In this document: piece after piece, positions 1-6,784 of the stretch | How positions within the stretch are numbered: position 1 is the stretch's first letter | Layout of the letters: each line of letters opens with the position of its first letter | NCBI GenBank assembly: GCA_947384015.1 | Contig: CANDFN010000003.1 | Location: 1-29,644, forward strand | Length of the DNA stretch: 29,644 nucleotides | Source of the DNA: an uncultured Clostridia bacterium | GTDB lineage: Bacteria; Bacillota; Clostridia; Christensenellales; UBA1242 | Direction: 5' to 3' | Notes under the pieces: model-generated | Told to the model about the DNA's origin: nothing | Databases searched by the model: none | What the model saw: only the letters and a program-made list of their open reading frames with translations | Position numbers and translations under genes: made by a program

Positions 1-53
1 CCACAAAAACACCACACACGACACTCTTTCCCTACACGACGCTCTTCCGATCT
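1..53 (+). other. Illumina adapter plus outer tag (not genomic)
   Basis: Bases 21-53 match the 33-base Illumina TruSeq read-1 adapter, from ACACTCTTTCC to GCTCTTCCGATCT. Bases 1-20 form an almost pure A/C string that is not the P5 flow-cell sequence, so it may be a designed tag or barcode. The murG frame opens right after base 53. The same adapter recurs inverted at the other end of the window, so the genomic insert should be taken as about 54-29593. Confidence 0.97.
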
Positions 54-519
54 AAAGAGTTTAAATAACTATATTGTAAACCTTGCCAATAAACTTATAA
101 ACCACTTTAACATTATTCATGTAACGGGTAAAGGAAATTTAACATTAAAATCTTTTAACAACTACAACTCTATTGAGATGTGCGACAACATGCCCGCTCT
201 ATACAACCTTGCAACCTTTGTAATTGGAAGAAGTGGCGCAGGGGTTACAGCAGAATGTTTTTATAAGCAGTTGCCTATGTTGCTTGTTCCATTAGAAAAC
301 AAATCTTCCCGAGGCGACCAAGTTCAAAATGCAGAATATTACAAAAATTTAGGAGTATCCCAAGTTTTACACGAACAGAACTTGACCGACGACAAAATGC
401 TAGCCGAAATTGAAACTTTTTATAAAGATATTAACAAATATAAAATAGCCTACTCCCACTTAAAAATCAAAAACGGAAAAGAAAGGGTTTTAGAATTAAT
501 TACTAACTACATAAAATAA
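54..519 (+). CDS. murG: UDP-GlcNAc:undecaprenyl-PP-MurNAc-pentapeptide GlcNAc transferase, 3' part
   Basis: This is the C-terminal part of MurG, the glycosyltransferase that turns lipid I into lipid II at the inner face of the membrane. The open frame runs from the adapter junction (first full codon at 55) to TAA at 517-519, about 154 residues, less than half of a normal MurG (about 360). It begins at the KSLNN segment that follows the glycine-rich motif of the C-terminal Rossmann domain. The donor-site signature is clear: the GRSGAGVTAECF segment, then P-M-L-L-V-P-L and DQVQNAEYY. The 5' end is lost because the fragment ends, not because of mutation. An ATG at 178 lies inside the domain and is not the real start. 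It is followed by a bidirectional terminator and a convergent regulator gene. Confidence 0.93.
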
Positions 520-545
520 AAAAACCGAGAATCTCGGTTTTTTGT
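519..545. terminator. Bidirectional terminator, murG / CsoR-like gene
   Basis: A short hairpin CCGAG-AAT-CTCGG is flanked by six or more A on the left and six T on the right, so it can act as an intrinsic terminator on both strands. It lies between the convergent murG and CsoR-type genes. Confidence 0.85.
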
Positions 546-556
546 TTACACTATTA

Positions 557-886
557 TTATTGATATCTTTTAAAGATTTCCATAGCTTCTTCAAGAACAT
601 CATATTTGCCTTGAGTTACACTTTTTTTAACGCAATCTATTAAATGATTACATAAAATCATGTTGGTGACACTGCGAATAGATTTATAACTAGAAGAAAG
701 TTGGATTAAAACATCTTCGTAAGGGCGACCTTCATCTATCATATTAACTATTCCTTTTAATTGCCCAGTTACACGATTTAGACGGGTGCGCAAAACCTTG
801 GTGTCTTCTTCTACCCAATAATATTTTTTCTTTTCAACAGTTTCTGGTGTTTTTGTTTCTTCTTTTGTTTTCTTTGTATTTGCCAT
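557..886 (-). CDS. CsoR/FrmR-family metal- or thiol-sensing repressor
   Basis: This is a small all-helical repressor of the CsoR/FrmR/RcnR family (DUF156), 109 residues from the preferred start. The family core is plain: RLNRVTGQLKGIVNMI (residues 35-50), then RPYEDVL and a helix ending NHLIDC. Family members bind operator DNA as tetramers and release it on sensing Cu(I), Ni/Co, formaldehyde or persulfide. Of the three usual CsoR ligands, the helix-2 His (H81) and Cys (C85) are present, but the first Cys is replaced by Tyr56. An extra Cys79 lies two residues before the His. The inducer therefore cannot be assigned. The start at 886 is chosen because GGGGG sits 5 nt before it; an in-frame ATG at 898 would add four residues. 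No copper, nickel or formaldehyde gene is adjacent, so the target may be only itself or lie elsewhere. Confidence 0.9.
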   Translation of the reverse strand: MANTKKTKEETKTPETVEKKKYYWVEEDTKVLRTRLNRVTGQLKGIVNMIDEGRPYEDVLIQLSSSYKSIRSVTNMILCNHLIDCVKKSVTQGKYDVLEEAMEIFKRYQ

Positions 887-912
887 ATATACCCCCATAC
901 CTATGTATATAT
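885..912. promoter_or_regulatory. Candidate autoregulatory operator of the CsoR-like gene
   Basis: A perfect 8-bp inverted repeat, ATATATAC at 885-892 and GTATATAT at 905-912, encloses a 12-bp centre starting CCCC. It overlaps the -10 box and the start codon of the repressor gene. CsoR-type operators usually carry runs of C and G flanked by TA-rich arms, which fits on one half-site only. Autorepression is an inference. Confidence 0.55.
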
Positions 913-939
913 TCTAATAACATAAAATCATCTTGTCAA
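911..939 (-). promoter_or_regulatory. Sigma-A promoter of the CsoR-like gene
   Basis: On the minus strand there is a perfect -35 TTGACA (934-939), a 17-bp spacer and -10 TAGAAT (911-916). The -10 box overlaps the right arm of the candidate operator. Confidence 0.85.
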
Positions 940-956
940 CTATTTTTTTACTTTTA

Positions 957-997
957 TAAAAAAATTAGGCTAATTTAATTAAATTAACCTAATTTTA
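957..997 (-). terminator. Terminator of the HTH-NTPase-CYTH gene
   Basis: A long hairpin, AAAATTAGGCTAATTT paired with AAATTAACCTAATTTT around an AATT loop with one mismatch, is followed on the minus strand by a T-rich run. It lies just downstream of the stop of the gene at 1010-2314. Confidence 0.7.
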
Positions 998-1009
998 TGT
1001 TTATATTTA

Positions 1010-2314
1010 TTAACCCTTTGTAGCCATAGCTATATTAAAGAAAGTCTCGTCATCAGTAACTTCCTTTATTACTTTTACAACTTCTGGCAATTTAATTGTT
1101 TGTTTCTCATCTCTTAACTCTATTTCCATAATAGCTTTATCTTTCCAAAACGGATAAATATCAATCTCATAATATTGATTCTTATACATTAAACAATATC
1201 TTGTTTTTCTTATTTGCTTTTTAGTTGTGTCCGCATCCAAAAGCAATTTAATGTATTCGTCTTTAGAAATACGAGACTCCACCTCCAATCTTTTTAAACC
1301 ATCTAGTTTCTTTTTAGTAGTTTTTGTATAAATAAAGCTACCATTTAAACCTCGTTGTCTAATGCGAGTTTCTTCCCCATTAAAGGTTTTTAAATAGGTT
1401 TGAATTATGTCCACTTTTTGACAGTTTGGCAATTTTTCTAAAGCCTCTAAATTAGGGTATTCAATTAAAAACTTACGTTCAATTTCGCATGGCTCTGGCT
1501 CTCCTAAGAAACGAGATATCTCTTTCATCAACCTTTGCATCTTCTTTTCAAAATTAGTAGAGTTGTCTATTACTCTTAAATGAGGATGCCCAACCCAAGC
1601 ATTCATTGTAGCGGAGTCTTTTTCTTTTGCCTCTTCCGCAGTTTCTAATCTAGCCTGATTATTTGCCAAAGTATAATATTCCTCCGCGCCTTTAGCTGCA
1701 GTTACTAAATGGAACACAGCATCATAACTATCTCGTAATTGAATCTCATTTAAGTTTAAAGTTTTTAATGCCCTAGCATACTCATTTGGTGTCATATATG
1801 CTTTACAATCTAAGCACCCTCTATCACACACCAAAAGAATTTTATCAAATTTAGAATTTTTTGCAGCCTCTTCAAATAATTGTTCCTTCATAATTTGTAA
1901 TTTTAAAATTGCGGTTTCAAAATTTAAATTTGTATCTATCGTCCAAGGAGCAACCCCTCCAATAATTAATTCGGAAGCAGATTCTGGAACAAACAACACC
2001 AAATAGCCTTTTTTAGAGAATTCGGTTTGCAACCAACTAAGCGCAGTAGATTTCCCCGAACAAGGACCTCCTGTTATAACTATTTTATTGATGTGCTTTA
2101 TTTCTTTCTTTTTTGTTTCTACCAAATCTTCTACAGAAACATTAAATATTTTAGCAAGTTTTAGCAACTGTTCAATAGAAGGTTTTGCATTTCCGTTCTC
2201 CCATTTGGAAACCGCTTTATTAGAAACGCCCAACATTTCTGCCAACTTGTTTTGAGATAAACTTTCAGCCTTCCTTAATTCATAAATTTTTGTTCCAAAC
2301 TCGTAATCCTTCAT
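1010..2314 (-). CDS. XRE-type HTH / NadR-Ttd14-like NTPase / CYTH fusion protein
   Basis: This 434-residue protein has three domains. Residues 5-64 form an XRE/Cro-type helix-turn-helix (SQNKLAEMLGVSNKAVSKWE). Residues 76-272 form a P-loop NTPase of the AAA_28 type shared by NadR and Ttd14, with Walker A GGPCSGKST at 82-90 and a CDRG Walker-B-like strand at 163-166. Residues 275-434 form a CYTH/triphosphate-tunnel domain with the diagnostic E-I-E-R-K at 277-281, the R-I-R-Q-R pair, LEVES, and EID plus EIELR strands lining the tunnel. All tunnel acid and base positions look intact. CYTH domains act on triphosphate substrates or bind anionic phosphates. Coupling to an HTH suggests a nucleotide- or phosphate-responsive regulator. 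The ATG at 2314 is chosen because GGAGG lies 5 nt upstream. It has its own promoter and terminator. The true substrate and target are unknown. Confidence 0.88.
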   Translation of the reverse strand: MKDYEFGTKIYELRKAESLSQNKLAEMLGVSNKAVSKWENGNAKPSIEQLLKLAKIFNVSVEDLVETKKKEIKHINKIVITGGPCSGKSTALSWLQTEFSKKGYLVLFVPESASELIIGGVAPWTIDTNLNFETAILKLQIMKEQLFEEAAKNSKFDKILLVCDRGCLDCKAYMTPNEYARALKTLNLNEIQLRDSYDAVFHLVTAAKGAEEYYTLANNQARLETAEEAKEKDSATMNAWVGHPHLRVIDNSTNFEKKMQRLMKEISRFLGEPEPCEIERKFLIEYPNLEALEKLPNCQKVDIIQTYLKTFNGEETRIRQRGLNGSFIYTKTTKKKLDGLKRLEVESRISKDEYIKLLLDADTTKKQIRKTRYCLMYKNQYYEIDIYPFWKDKAIMEIELRDEKQTIKLPEVVKVIKEVTDDETFFNIAMATKG

Positions 2315-2319
2315 AACAT

Positions 2320-2363
2320 CCTCCAACTATTAACATTATACAAACTAGATATCGCTTTAGCAA
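2320..2363 (-). promoter_or_regulatory. Promoter and RBS of the HTH-NTPase-CYTH gene
   Basis: On the minus strand: -35 TTGCTA (2358-2363), 17-bp spacer, perfect -10 TATAAT (2335-2340), then GGAGG (2320-2324) placed 5 nt before the ATG at 2314. The leader is short, about 15 nt. Confidence 0.8.
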
Positions 2364-2373
2364 CGATTTTTTG

Positions 2374-2388
2374 TCTACCAATGGTAGA
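2374..2388. promoter_or_regulatory. Palindrome upstream of the HTH gene promoter
   Basis: TCTACCA-A-TGGTAGA is a perfect 7+1+7 palindrome ending 10 bp upstream of the -35 box. XRE-type proteins bind such dyads, so it may be an operator for the downstream HTH protein. This is inferred from position and symmetry only. Confidence 0.4.
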
Positions 2389-2420
2389 ACTTTTAAAGCG
2401 GCCATATTATTATATTTAAT

Positions 2421-2454
2421 AAAAAACCGCATAGCTAGTAATATACGGTTTTTA
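2421..2454 (-). terminator. Terminator of the DGNHR-motif gene
   Basis: AAAAACCG at the left pairs with CGGTTTTT at the right, extended by ATA/TAT past one mismatch. On the minus strand the hairpin ends in a run of T. It lies about 55 nt below the stop of the gene at 2510-3781. Confidence 0.75.
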
Positions 2455-2509
2455 TAATATTAACATGTATTCAATCACAAAAAGCTTTTGCAGGCTAAAC
2501 AAATTTATC

Positions 2510-3781
2510 TTAACAGCCAACAGTAGTATTTATCTTTTTTAAGCACTCTTCTAAACATATTAATTGTTGGCTTATTTTTAAATATTGTTCTTTTGTAAGG
2601 TTTTTATATTCTTTTTCATTAAAAATTAGGCAATCAAATGAAACCTTAAAACTCTGTTTACAGTATTTCAAAAACTCTTCCCTGTCTGCCAATTTCTCAT
2701 CTTCGTAAAATAATACATCTGTTTGTTCATCCTCTAAAAAGTCCATCATAACTGTTGCAAATTGCTTTGCTTCAGTTTCACCTCGCACATTGATATCATC
2801 TAACCTTAGCTGGTAAGTGTTTGTATCTATATCTTTAATTTCTAAAAACTGATGATAATCCATTAATCTGTTTGTAAAACTTTTAATAATCTTTGGCTTT
2901 AATTGTAAAATTTTTGTTTCATCCTTAGATTTCCACACTTTGTTATAACAAGATATATAATAAGTGCCATCACATTCCCACATCATTATTGGTAAATTCG
3001 TATCTTCTTTTGTTTTTAAAAATTTAATTAATTCTTGCTCGTTACCTTTAAATTTTACTCCGTTAAGATTATATTCATAACTGTTTTCTTCGGGATTGAA
3101 AGTTACAAAGTATGTGTTTTTAAGATCATTATCATACATGGCTTCTCTATACTTGCATACCGAGTTTGGAAAAATTCTCTCATCATCCTTTTGCCAATAT
3201 TTATAAGCATAAGCTTGCATTTCTTTATCCAACAATTGATATAATTCTTCGCAACAAGGAATACATACCTCTAATTCCATTTCATACATTTTATCAACAG
3301 CCAATTTTTCTTCTTCTGTTTTTGCCGAACTTCTTTCCAAAAAGTGATTAATAATTAAGGTTAGCAATCTGTGGTTTCCATCATCACCATTATAAAATTT
3401 ACCGTCAATAGAAATGTCTATTGGCCCTTTGTGTTCTCTAGTCTGCTCAAAACTTTGCTTTATACTCAAACTATCTTTTCCAATATTTTCCCAAACAAGC
3501 GGATTATGCGCCGAATTTCTATATAAAAACCAATCTATCAGCCTAGTTTGCTCTTTACTGCCATAGCCTGAATTTTCAAAATCACTTGGCAACAAAGTTA
3601 CTTTTACAGGTTTTATGCCAACACTTGATAAATAAACTTTTTGGGCGTCTATATCAAATTCTTTATATTCTTTAATTTTTCTTTCCCTAAAAAAGAAGTG
3701 TTTAACCTCGGGGTCGTCTAAAGACAAACCATGGCGAGACAAAACTTCTTTTAATCTAGCAAAAACCTCTTCATCATTCAT
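2510..3781 (-). CDS. Orphan protein with ParB/sulfiredoxin-like DGNHR motif
   Basis: I do not recognise this 423-residue protein as a named family. It is soluble, with no signal peptide or membrane segment. The one telling motif is GDDGNHRLLTLIINHF at about residues 131-146. A DG-x-HR motif followed by a helix is the hallmark of the ParB/sulfiredoxin fold, where it binds or cleaves nucleotides or DNA. Here it follows a region (ISIDGKFYNG) that could be the preceding strands. The C-terminal 270 residues are acidic and Cys-containing and carry no motif I know. It is preceded by a strong promoter placed so close to the ATG that the transcript should be leaderless, and followed by its own terminator. 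It is therefore a single-gene unit beside, but not co-transcribed with, the HTH-NTPase-CYTH gene. Confidence 0.75.
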   Translation of the reverse strand: MNDEEVFARLKEVLSRHGLSLDDPEVKHFFFRERKIKEYKEFDIDAQKVYLSSVGIKPVKVTLLPSDFENSGYGSKEQTRLIDWFLYRNSAHNPLVWENIGKDSLSIKQSFEQTREHKGPIDISIDGKFYNGDDGNHRLLTLIINHFLERSSAKTEEEKLAVDKMYEMELEVCIPCCEELYQLLDKEMQAYAYKYWQKDDERIFPNSVCKYREAMYDNDLKNTYFVTFNPEENSYEYNLNGVKFKGNEQELIKFLKTKEDTNLPIMMWECDGTYYISCYNKVWKSKDETKILQLKPKIIKSFTNRLMDYHQFLEIKDIDTNTYQLRLDDINVRGETEAKQFATVMMDFLEDEQTDVLFYEDEKLADREEFLKYCKQSFKVSFDCLIFNEKEYKNLTKEQYLKISQQLICLEECLKKINTTVGC

Positions 3782-3787
3782 ATTTGT

Positions 3788-3816
3788 ATTATATCATAAA
3801 TGTCCGCTTTTTGCAA
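3788..3816 (-). promoter_or_regulatory. Leaderless-type promoter of the DGNHR-motif gene
   Basis: Minus strand: -35 TTGCAA (3811-3816), 17-bp spacer, perfect -10 TATAAT (3788-3793), then only 6 nt (ACAAAT) before the ATG at 3781. The start site should fall on or next to the A of ATG. No Shine-Dalgarno is present. Confidence 0.8.
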
Positions 3817-3843
3817 TAGCCCACCAACCTAAATTGCCAACAA

Positions 3844-3886
3844 AAACGAATGATGTTTTGTCTTTTCCCCATCTAAACATTCGTTT
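3844..3886. repeat. Inverted repeat in the gap before tRNA-Asn
   Basis: AAACGAATG (3844-3852) and CATTCGTTT (3878-3886) are perfect 9-bp inverted arms around a 25-nt loop. Just after it, TCCCCATyTAA recurs (about 3866 and 3894) as an imperfect direct repeat. No gene is visible in 3794-3925. Function unknown. Confidence 0.5.
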
Positions 3887-3926
3887 AGCGAGGTCCCCAT
3901 TTAAGTTCTCGCCCTAAACAGCTAAC

Positions 3927-3957
3927 AAAAAACCGCATAATTTACTTATGCGGTTTT
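3927..3957 (-). terminator. Terminator of tRNA-Asn
   Basis: AAAACCGCATAA pairs with TTATGCGGTTTT (12 bp) around a 5-nt loop. On the minus strand it ends in six T. It lies a few bases beyond the CCA end of the tRNA. Confidence 0.88.
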
Positions 3958-3960
3958 GTC

Positions 3961-4035
<75 letters not shown>

Positions 4036-4052
4036 AGGTTGACAACGAGATT

Positions 4053-4081
4053 ATTATATAATAAAATAAATTCATTGTCAA
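4053..4081 (-). promoter_or_regulatory. Promoter of tRNA-Asn
   Basis: Minus strand: perfect -35 TTGACA (4076-4081), 17-bp spacer, perfect -10 TATAAT (4053-4058), 17 nt before the mature tRNA 5' end. I see no strong terminator between it and the upstream sulfatase gene, so read-through from that gene is possible. Confidence 0.9.
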
Positions 4082-4120
4082 CATTTTTTATAAATATTTT
4101 AAAATTTTAGTTATTTGTTT

Positions 4121-6340
4121 TTAAGCAACCAGCACAAACTGATTATTTGTAAGCCTTGTAAACAAGGCATTTTTATTTAATATGCTTATATAATATAGTT
4201 TTGTAACCGTGCTTATTGCTTCGGTTTTAAGCACATTTGCATCATCTTCTGTTATAACCGCATTTTTTACAGTGCGTAAATTTACTAAATCTCCAGTATA
4301 AACATACTGGCTATAAATACCACCCACGTTAGAGTAATAAACTTTTATAGGCGCGTATTCAGTTTCCCCATTAATAGAAACCGCATAACTTTCATATTGT
4401 TTAAATAGTGAACTTCCAGCATAAAAGTTTTGATTAAAACTTATACCCAAAAGGTCTAACACTGTTGGAACAACATCATAAGCAGAACAGAAAAGGTCAT
4501 ACTCAGTATAATCATATTCGTTTAAACTGTCTGCATTTACTCTTTTTAGTCCTGGACTAGAAAGGATAAATGGAATGGTGTCTAGTTCTATTATATTTTC
4601 AACTTCATTACTGCTAAACCCTTTAATGTCGTAAGTTAATCCATTATAATAAGCATAGTGGTCGCTATAAAGCAACATTGTTGTTTTATCATAGATTCCA
4701 TATTCTTTAAGTTGACTAATAATTTTACCTATAGCCTCATCCATGCCCATAACTGCACATTCATAATTAATTGCATATTCACAGAATTGAGGATTATTGC
4801 CATAGTTTTTAATTAAATTTTTATAAAAATTAGAATAGACATCTATATCATTAAAATCTTCTTTTAGTTTATAATTGCCATCCTCATCCAATTCGCAATT
4901 CTCTTTGCCATATATTACACAATTGCGGTATTTTACATGGTCGCCATTATTAACATTATAGTCATAATTACCATGAGATGACACATTTAAGTAGAATGTA
5001 TAGAATGGAGAATTTTCTTCCATTGAATCGTAAGGAACAATAACATCCATAGCCTCATCAACAAAATCAGCCTCACACATCCAGTGATGGAATTTTATGT
5101 CATCACCAGTATAAACCTGGTTACCATTTTTATCAACTATATCGTTTTTCCCAAACACTTTATCAAAACCTATATTATTATGAGTTGCAGATCTATTGTA
5201 AAATTCTGTTGTATGAGAATGAACATAGGATGTTTTATAACCCAACCTATTTAAAACACTAGGCAAGGTATAACCAAAAGTGTTTAATTGTTTATCATAA
5301 CCATTACCAGCAATGTCGCTTAAGTTTTGCCCTATTGGATAACTACCCATTATACCAAAACCTTCGCTAATATTGGTTTTAGACTTTGCAAAGAAATTTT
5401 TTGCCACCATACCATCGTCAGTTCCACCATTTTCAGCAGTGTCTTCTGTCATGTCATCACCATATATTAAGCTATATATATTTGGAGTTAATTCTGCCGA
5501 AAGGTTTTTAAGGTCCGGGTCGTAAGTTCCATTGCCAAAAGCAAACCATTCCAACGATTCCATCATTATAACTATTACATTATTTCCACTATCAGCACCA
5601 AACACTGGAGAATTATCATACATCTTTCCTGCATTGAAATAATCCACTGTAGCATTTATCGTTTCTTTTTTATTTGCTTGATAGTCGCTTAATAATAGGT
5701 TTGTGTAAAAACCATATGTTCCAAATTTACGATAACTTGCCTCCTTCATAAAGGTCGTGTTCATCAAAAAAGACTCTGAAGTAGCATATTCTGTGCCCAA
5801 ACCGGATGTTGTGTTAAAGGTTTGTCTATAACCAAAAACCGTGCCAAGTGAAATAAGTTCAAAACAAGCAAATATTGCAACAAAAAGCATTGCATAATGA
5901 CTTTTTAATTTTATCTTTTGTTTTTTACACTTTCTTAAAAGCAAAAAGCCTGATATGATTATTGCCAACACCACCAACACCAGTTGTGCAACCAATTTAA
6001 AATTAAAGAAACCACTATTAGAAGCATCGGCCGCTTCTTTTATAAGCTTAAACATATCAAATGTAAAAATTTCTCCAACATATACGCAATAAAGAGTGTA
6101 GTTTGCATAAATTAATATTGCATGTAGAATTATAAAAATTGTGCTTAAAATATATTGAACCATATAATTAGGTATTGCAAATATAATCATACCTAGAAAT
6201 AAGACTATTGCTATATCGTAAATCCAATATTCTGGAAAAACACCAAAGCCCAAGGTATGGAAACAAACAATCTCTAATAAAATAGAGCCAATTAACAAAT
6301 ATAGCATCATAACGAATTTATTTGCTAAAACCTTAGACAT
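4121..6340 (-). CDS. LTA synthase-family membrane sulfatase (LtaS-like)
   Basis: This 739-residue protein belongs to the alkaline-phosphatase/sulfatase superfamily, lipoteichoic acid synthase type. It would transfer glycerol-phosphate from phosphatidylglycerol onto a growing teichoic acid chain outside the cell. About five membrane helices occupy residues 8-170, followed by a linker and a large extracellular catalytic domain (about 245-739). The metal and nucleophile positions are visible: MMESLEW (acid ligand) near 260, KSKTNISEGF with the candidate catalytic Thr near 318, SSHGNYDY, and YSDHY (Asp-His ligands) near 560. It is about 100 residues longer than typical LtaS, so it could be a paralogue acting on another phospholipid-derived polymer. 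Its promoter has a perfect -35 and -10 and leaves only 8 nt before the ATG, with no ribosome binding site. Confidence 0.9.
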   Translation of the reverse strand: MSKVLANKFVMMLYLLIGSILLEIVCFHTLGFGVFPEYWIYDIAIVLFLGMIIFAIPNYMVQYILSTIFIILHAILIYANYTLYCVYVGEIFTFDMFKLIKEAADASNSGFFNFKLVAQLVLVVLAIIISGFLLLRKCKKQKIKLKSHYAMLFVAIFACFELISLGTVFGYRQTFNTTSGLGTEYATSESFLMNTTFMKEASYRKFGTYGFYTNLLLSDYQANKKETINATVDYFNAGKMYDNSPVFGADSGNNVIVIMMESLEWFAFGNGTYDPDLKNLSAELTPNIYSLIYGDDMTEDTAENGGTDDGMVAKNFFAKSKTNISEGFGIMGSYPIGQNLSDIAGNGYDKQLNTFGYTLPSVLNRLGYKTSYVHSHTTEFYNRSATHNNIGFDKVFGKNDIVDKNGNQVYTGDDIKFHHWMCEADFVDEAMDVIVPYDSMEENSPFYTFYLNVSSHGNYDYNVNNGDHVKYRNCVIYGKENCELDEDGNYKLKEDFNDIDVYSNFYKNLIKNYGNNPQFCEYAINYECAVMGMDEAIGKIISQLKEYGIYDKTTMLLYSDHYAYYNGLTYDIKGFSSNEVENIIELDTIPFILSSPGLKRVNADSLNEYDYTEYDLFCSAYDVVPTVLDLLGISFNQNFYAGSSLFKQYESYAVSINGETEYAPIKVYYSNVGGIYSQYVYTGDLVNLRTVKNAVITEDDANVLKTEAISTVTKLYYISILNKNALFTRLTNNQFVLVA

Positions 6341-6348
6341 ATATTTAT

Positions 6349-6378
6349 ATTATACACCTTAAATTTAACCATTGTCAA
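6349..6378 (-). promoter_or_regulatory. Near-leaderless promoter of the LtaS-like gene
   Basis: Minus strand: -35 TTGACA (6373-6378), 18-bp spacer, -10 TATAAT (6349-6354), then 8 nt to the ATG at 6340. Any leader should be 0-2 nt. No Shine-Dalgarno is present. Confidence 0.85.
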
Positions 6379-6460
6379 GAATAAGTCAGAATTTTGTGTT
6401 ATATTATTATTTTTAACTTTTAACAAAGCAATATACTAAAATGAAAATTAATTAAAACAA

Positions 6461-6519
6461 TTGACCAATTTTAATATTGTGTGTATAATATATGTATGCT
6501 AAAACCTAGCAAAAAGGAG
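6461..6519 (+). promoter_or_regulatory. Promoter and RBS of the DUF1858-type gene
   Basis: -35 TTGACC (6461-6466), 17-bp spacer, -10 TATAAT (6484-6489), and AAGGAG at 6514-6519, 7 nt before the ATG. A small TGCTA/TAGCA hairpin lies in the leader just before the ribosome binding site. Confidence 0.85.
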
Positions 6520-6526
6520 AAACTTT

Positions 6527-6721
6527 ATGGCAAAAGTTAAATTTAAAGCCACAGATTTAATTTGTGATGTGCTTAAAAAAACAGAAAATGCTGCAGATAT
6601 ACTTATAAGTTTTGGTTTCCACTGCCTTGGTTGTCCTTCTGCCCAAATGGAAACTTTGGAAGAAGCTTGTATGGTTCATGGCATTGACATCAAAGCTGTT
6701 TTAAAAGCATTAAACGCTTAA
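6527..6721 (+). CDS. DUF1858-type small CxxC protein (redox disulfide domain)
   Basis: This 64-residue protein matches the DUF1858 domain, also described as the hybrid-cluster-protein-associated redox disulfide domain. Residues 9-30 (TDLICDVLKKTENAADIL) form the typical N-terminal helices, and FHCLGCPSAQMETLEEAC carries the conserved C-x-x-C at 33-36. The end IDIKAVLKALNA is also typical. These proteins are thought to have redox or metal-related roles, but the biochemical role is not settled. It stands alone between a consensus promoter with a good AAGGAG and a strong terminator, which suggests a monocistronic and well-expressed gene. No hybrid-cluster protein gene is nearby. Confidence 0.9.
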   Translation: MAKVKFKATDLICDVLKKTENAADILISFGFHCLGCPSAQMETLEEACMVHGIDIKAVLKALNA

Positions 6722-6747
6722 AAAAGCACTATTAAGTGCTTTTTTAT
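6719..6747 (+). terminator. Terminator of the DUF1858-type gene
   Basis: AAAAAAGCACT-ATTA-AGTGCTTTTTT is a strong hairpin with a T run, beginning at the stop codon. Confidence 0.92.
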
Positions 6748-6754
6748 TTTGAAC

Positions 6755-6784
6755 AAAAAACACGGGATTAAACCCGTGTTTTTT
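6755..6784 (-). terminator. Terminator of the AT-hook membrane protein gene
   Basis: AAAAAACACGGG pairs with CCCGTGTTTTTT (12 bp, 6-nt loop). It overlaps the stop codon of the minus-strand gene and ends in T on that strand. It can also back up the plus-strand terminator just upstream. Confidence 0.9.

Noticed and set aside
178..519. A complete 113-residue protein starting at 178
   Set aside because: The frame is open back to the adapter junction and the upstream codons continue the MurG domain, so 178 is an internal Met of a truncated gene.
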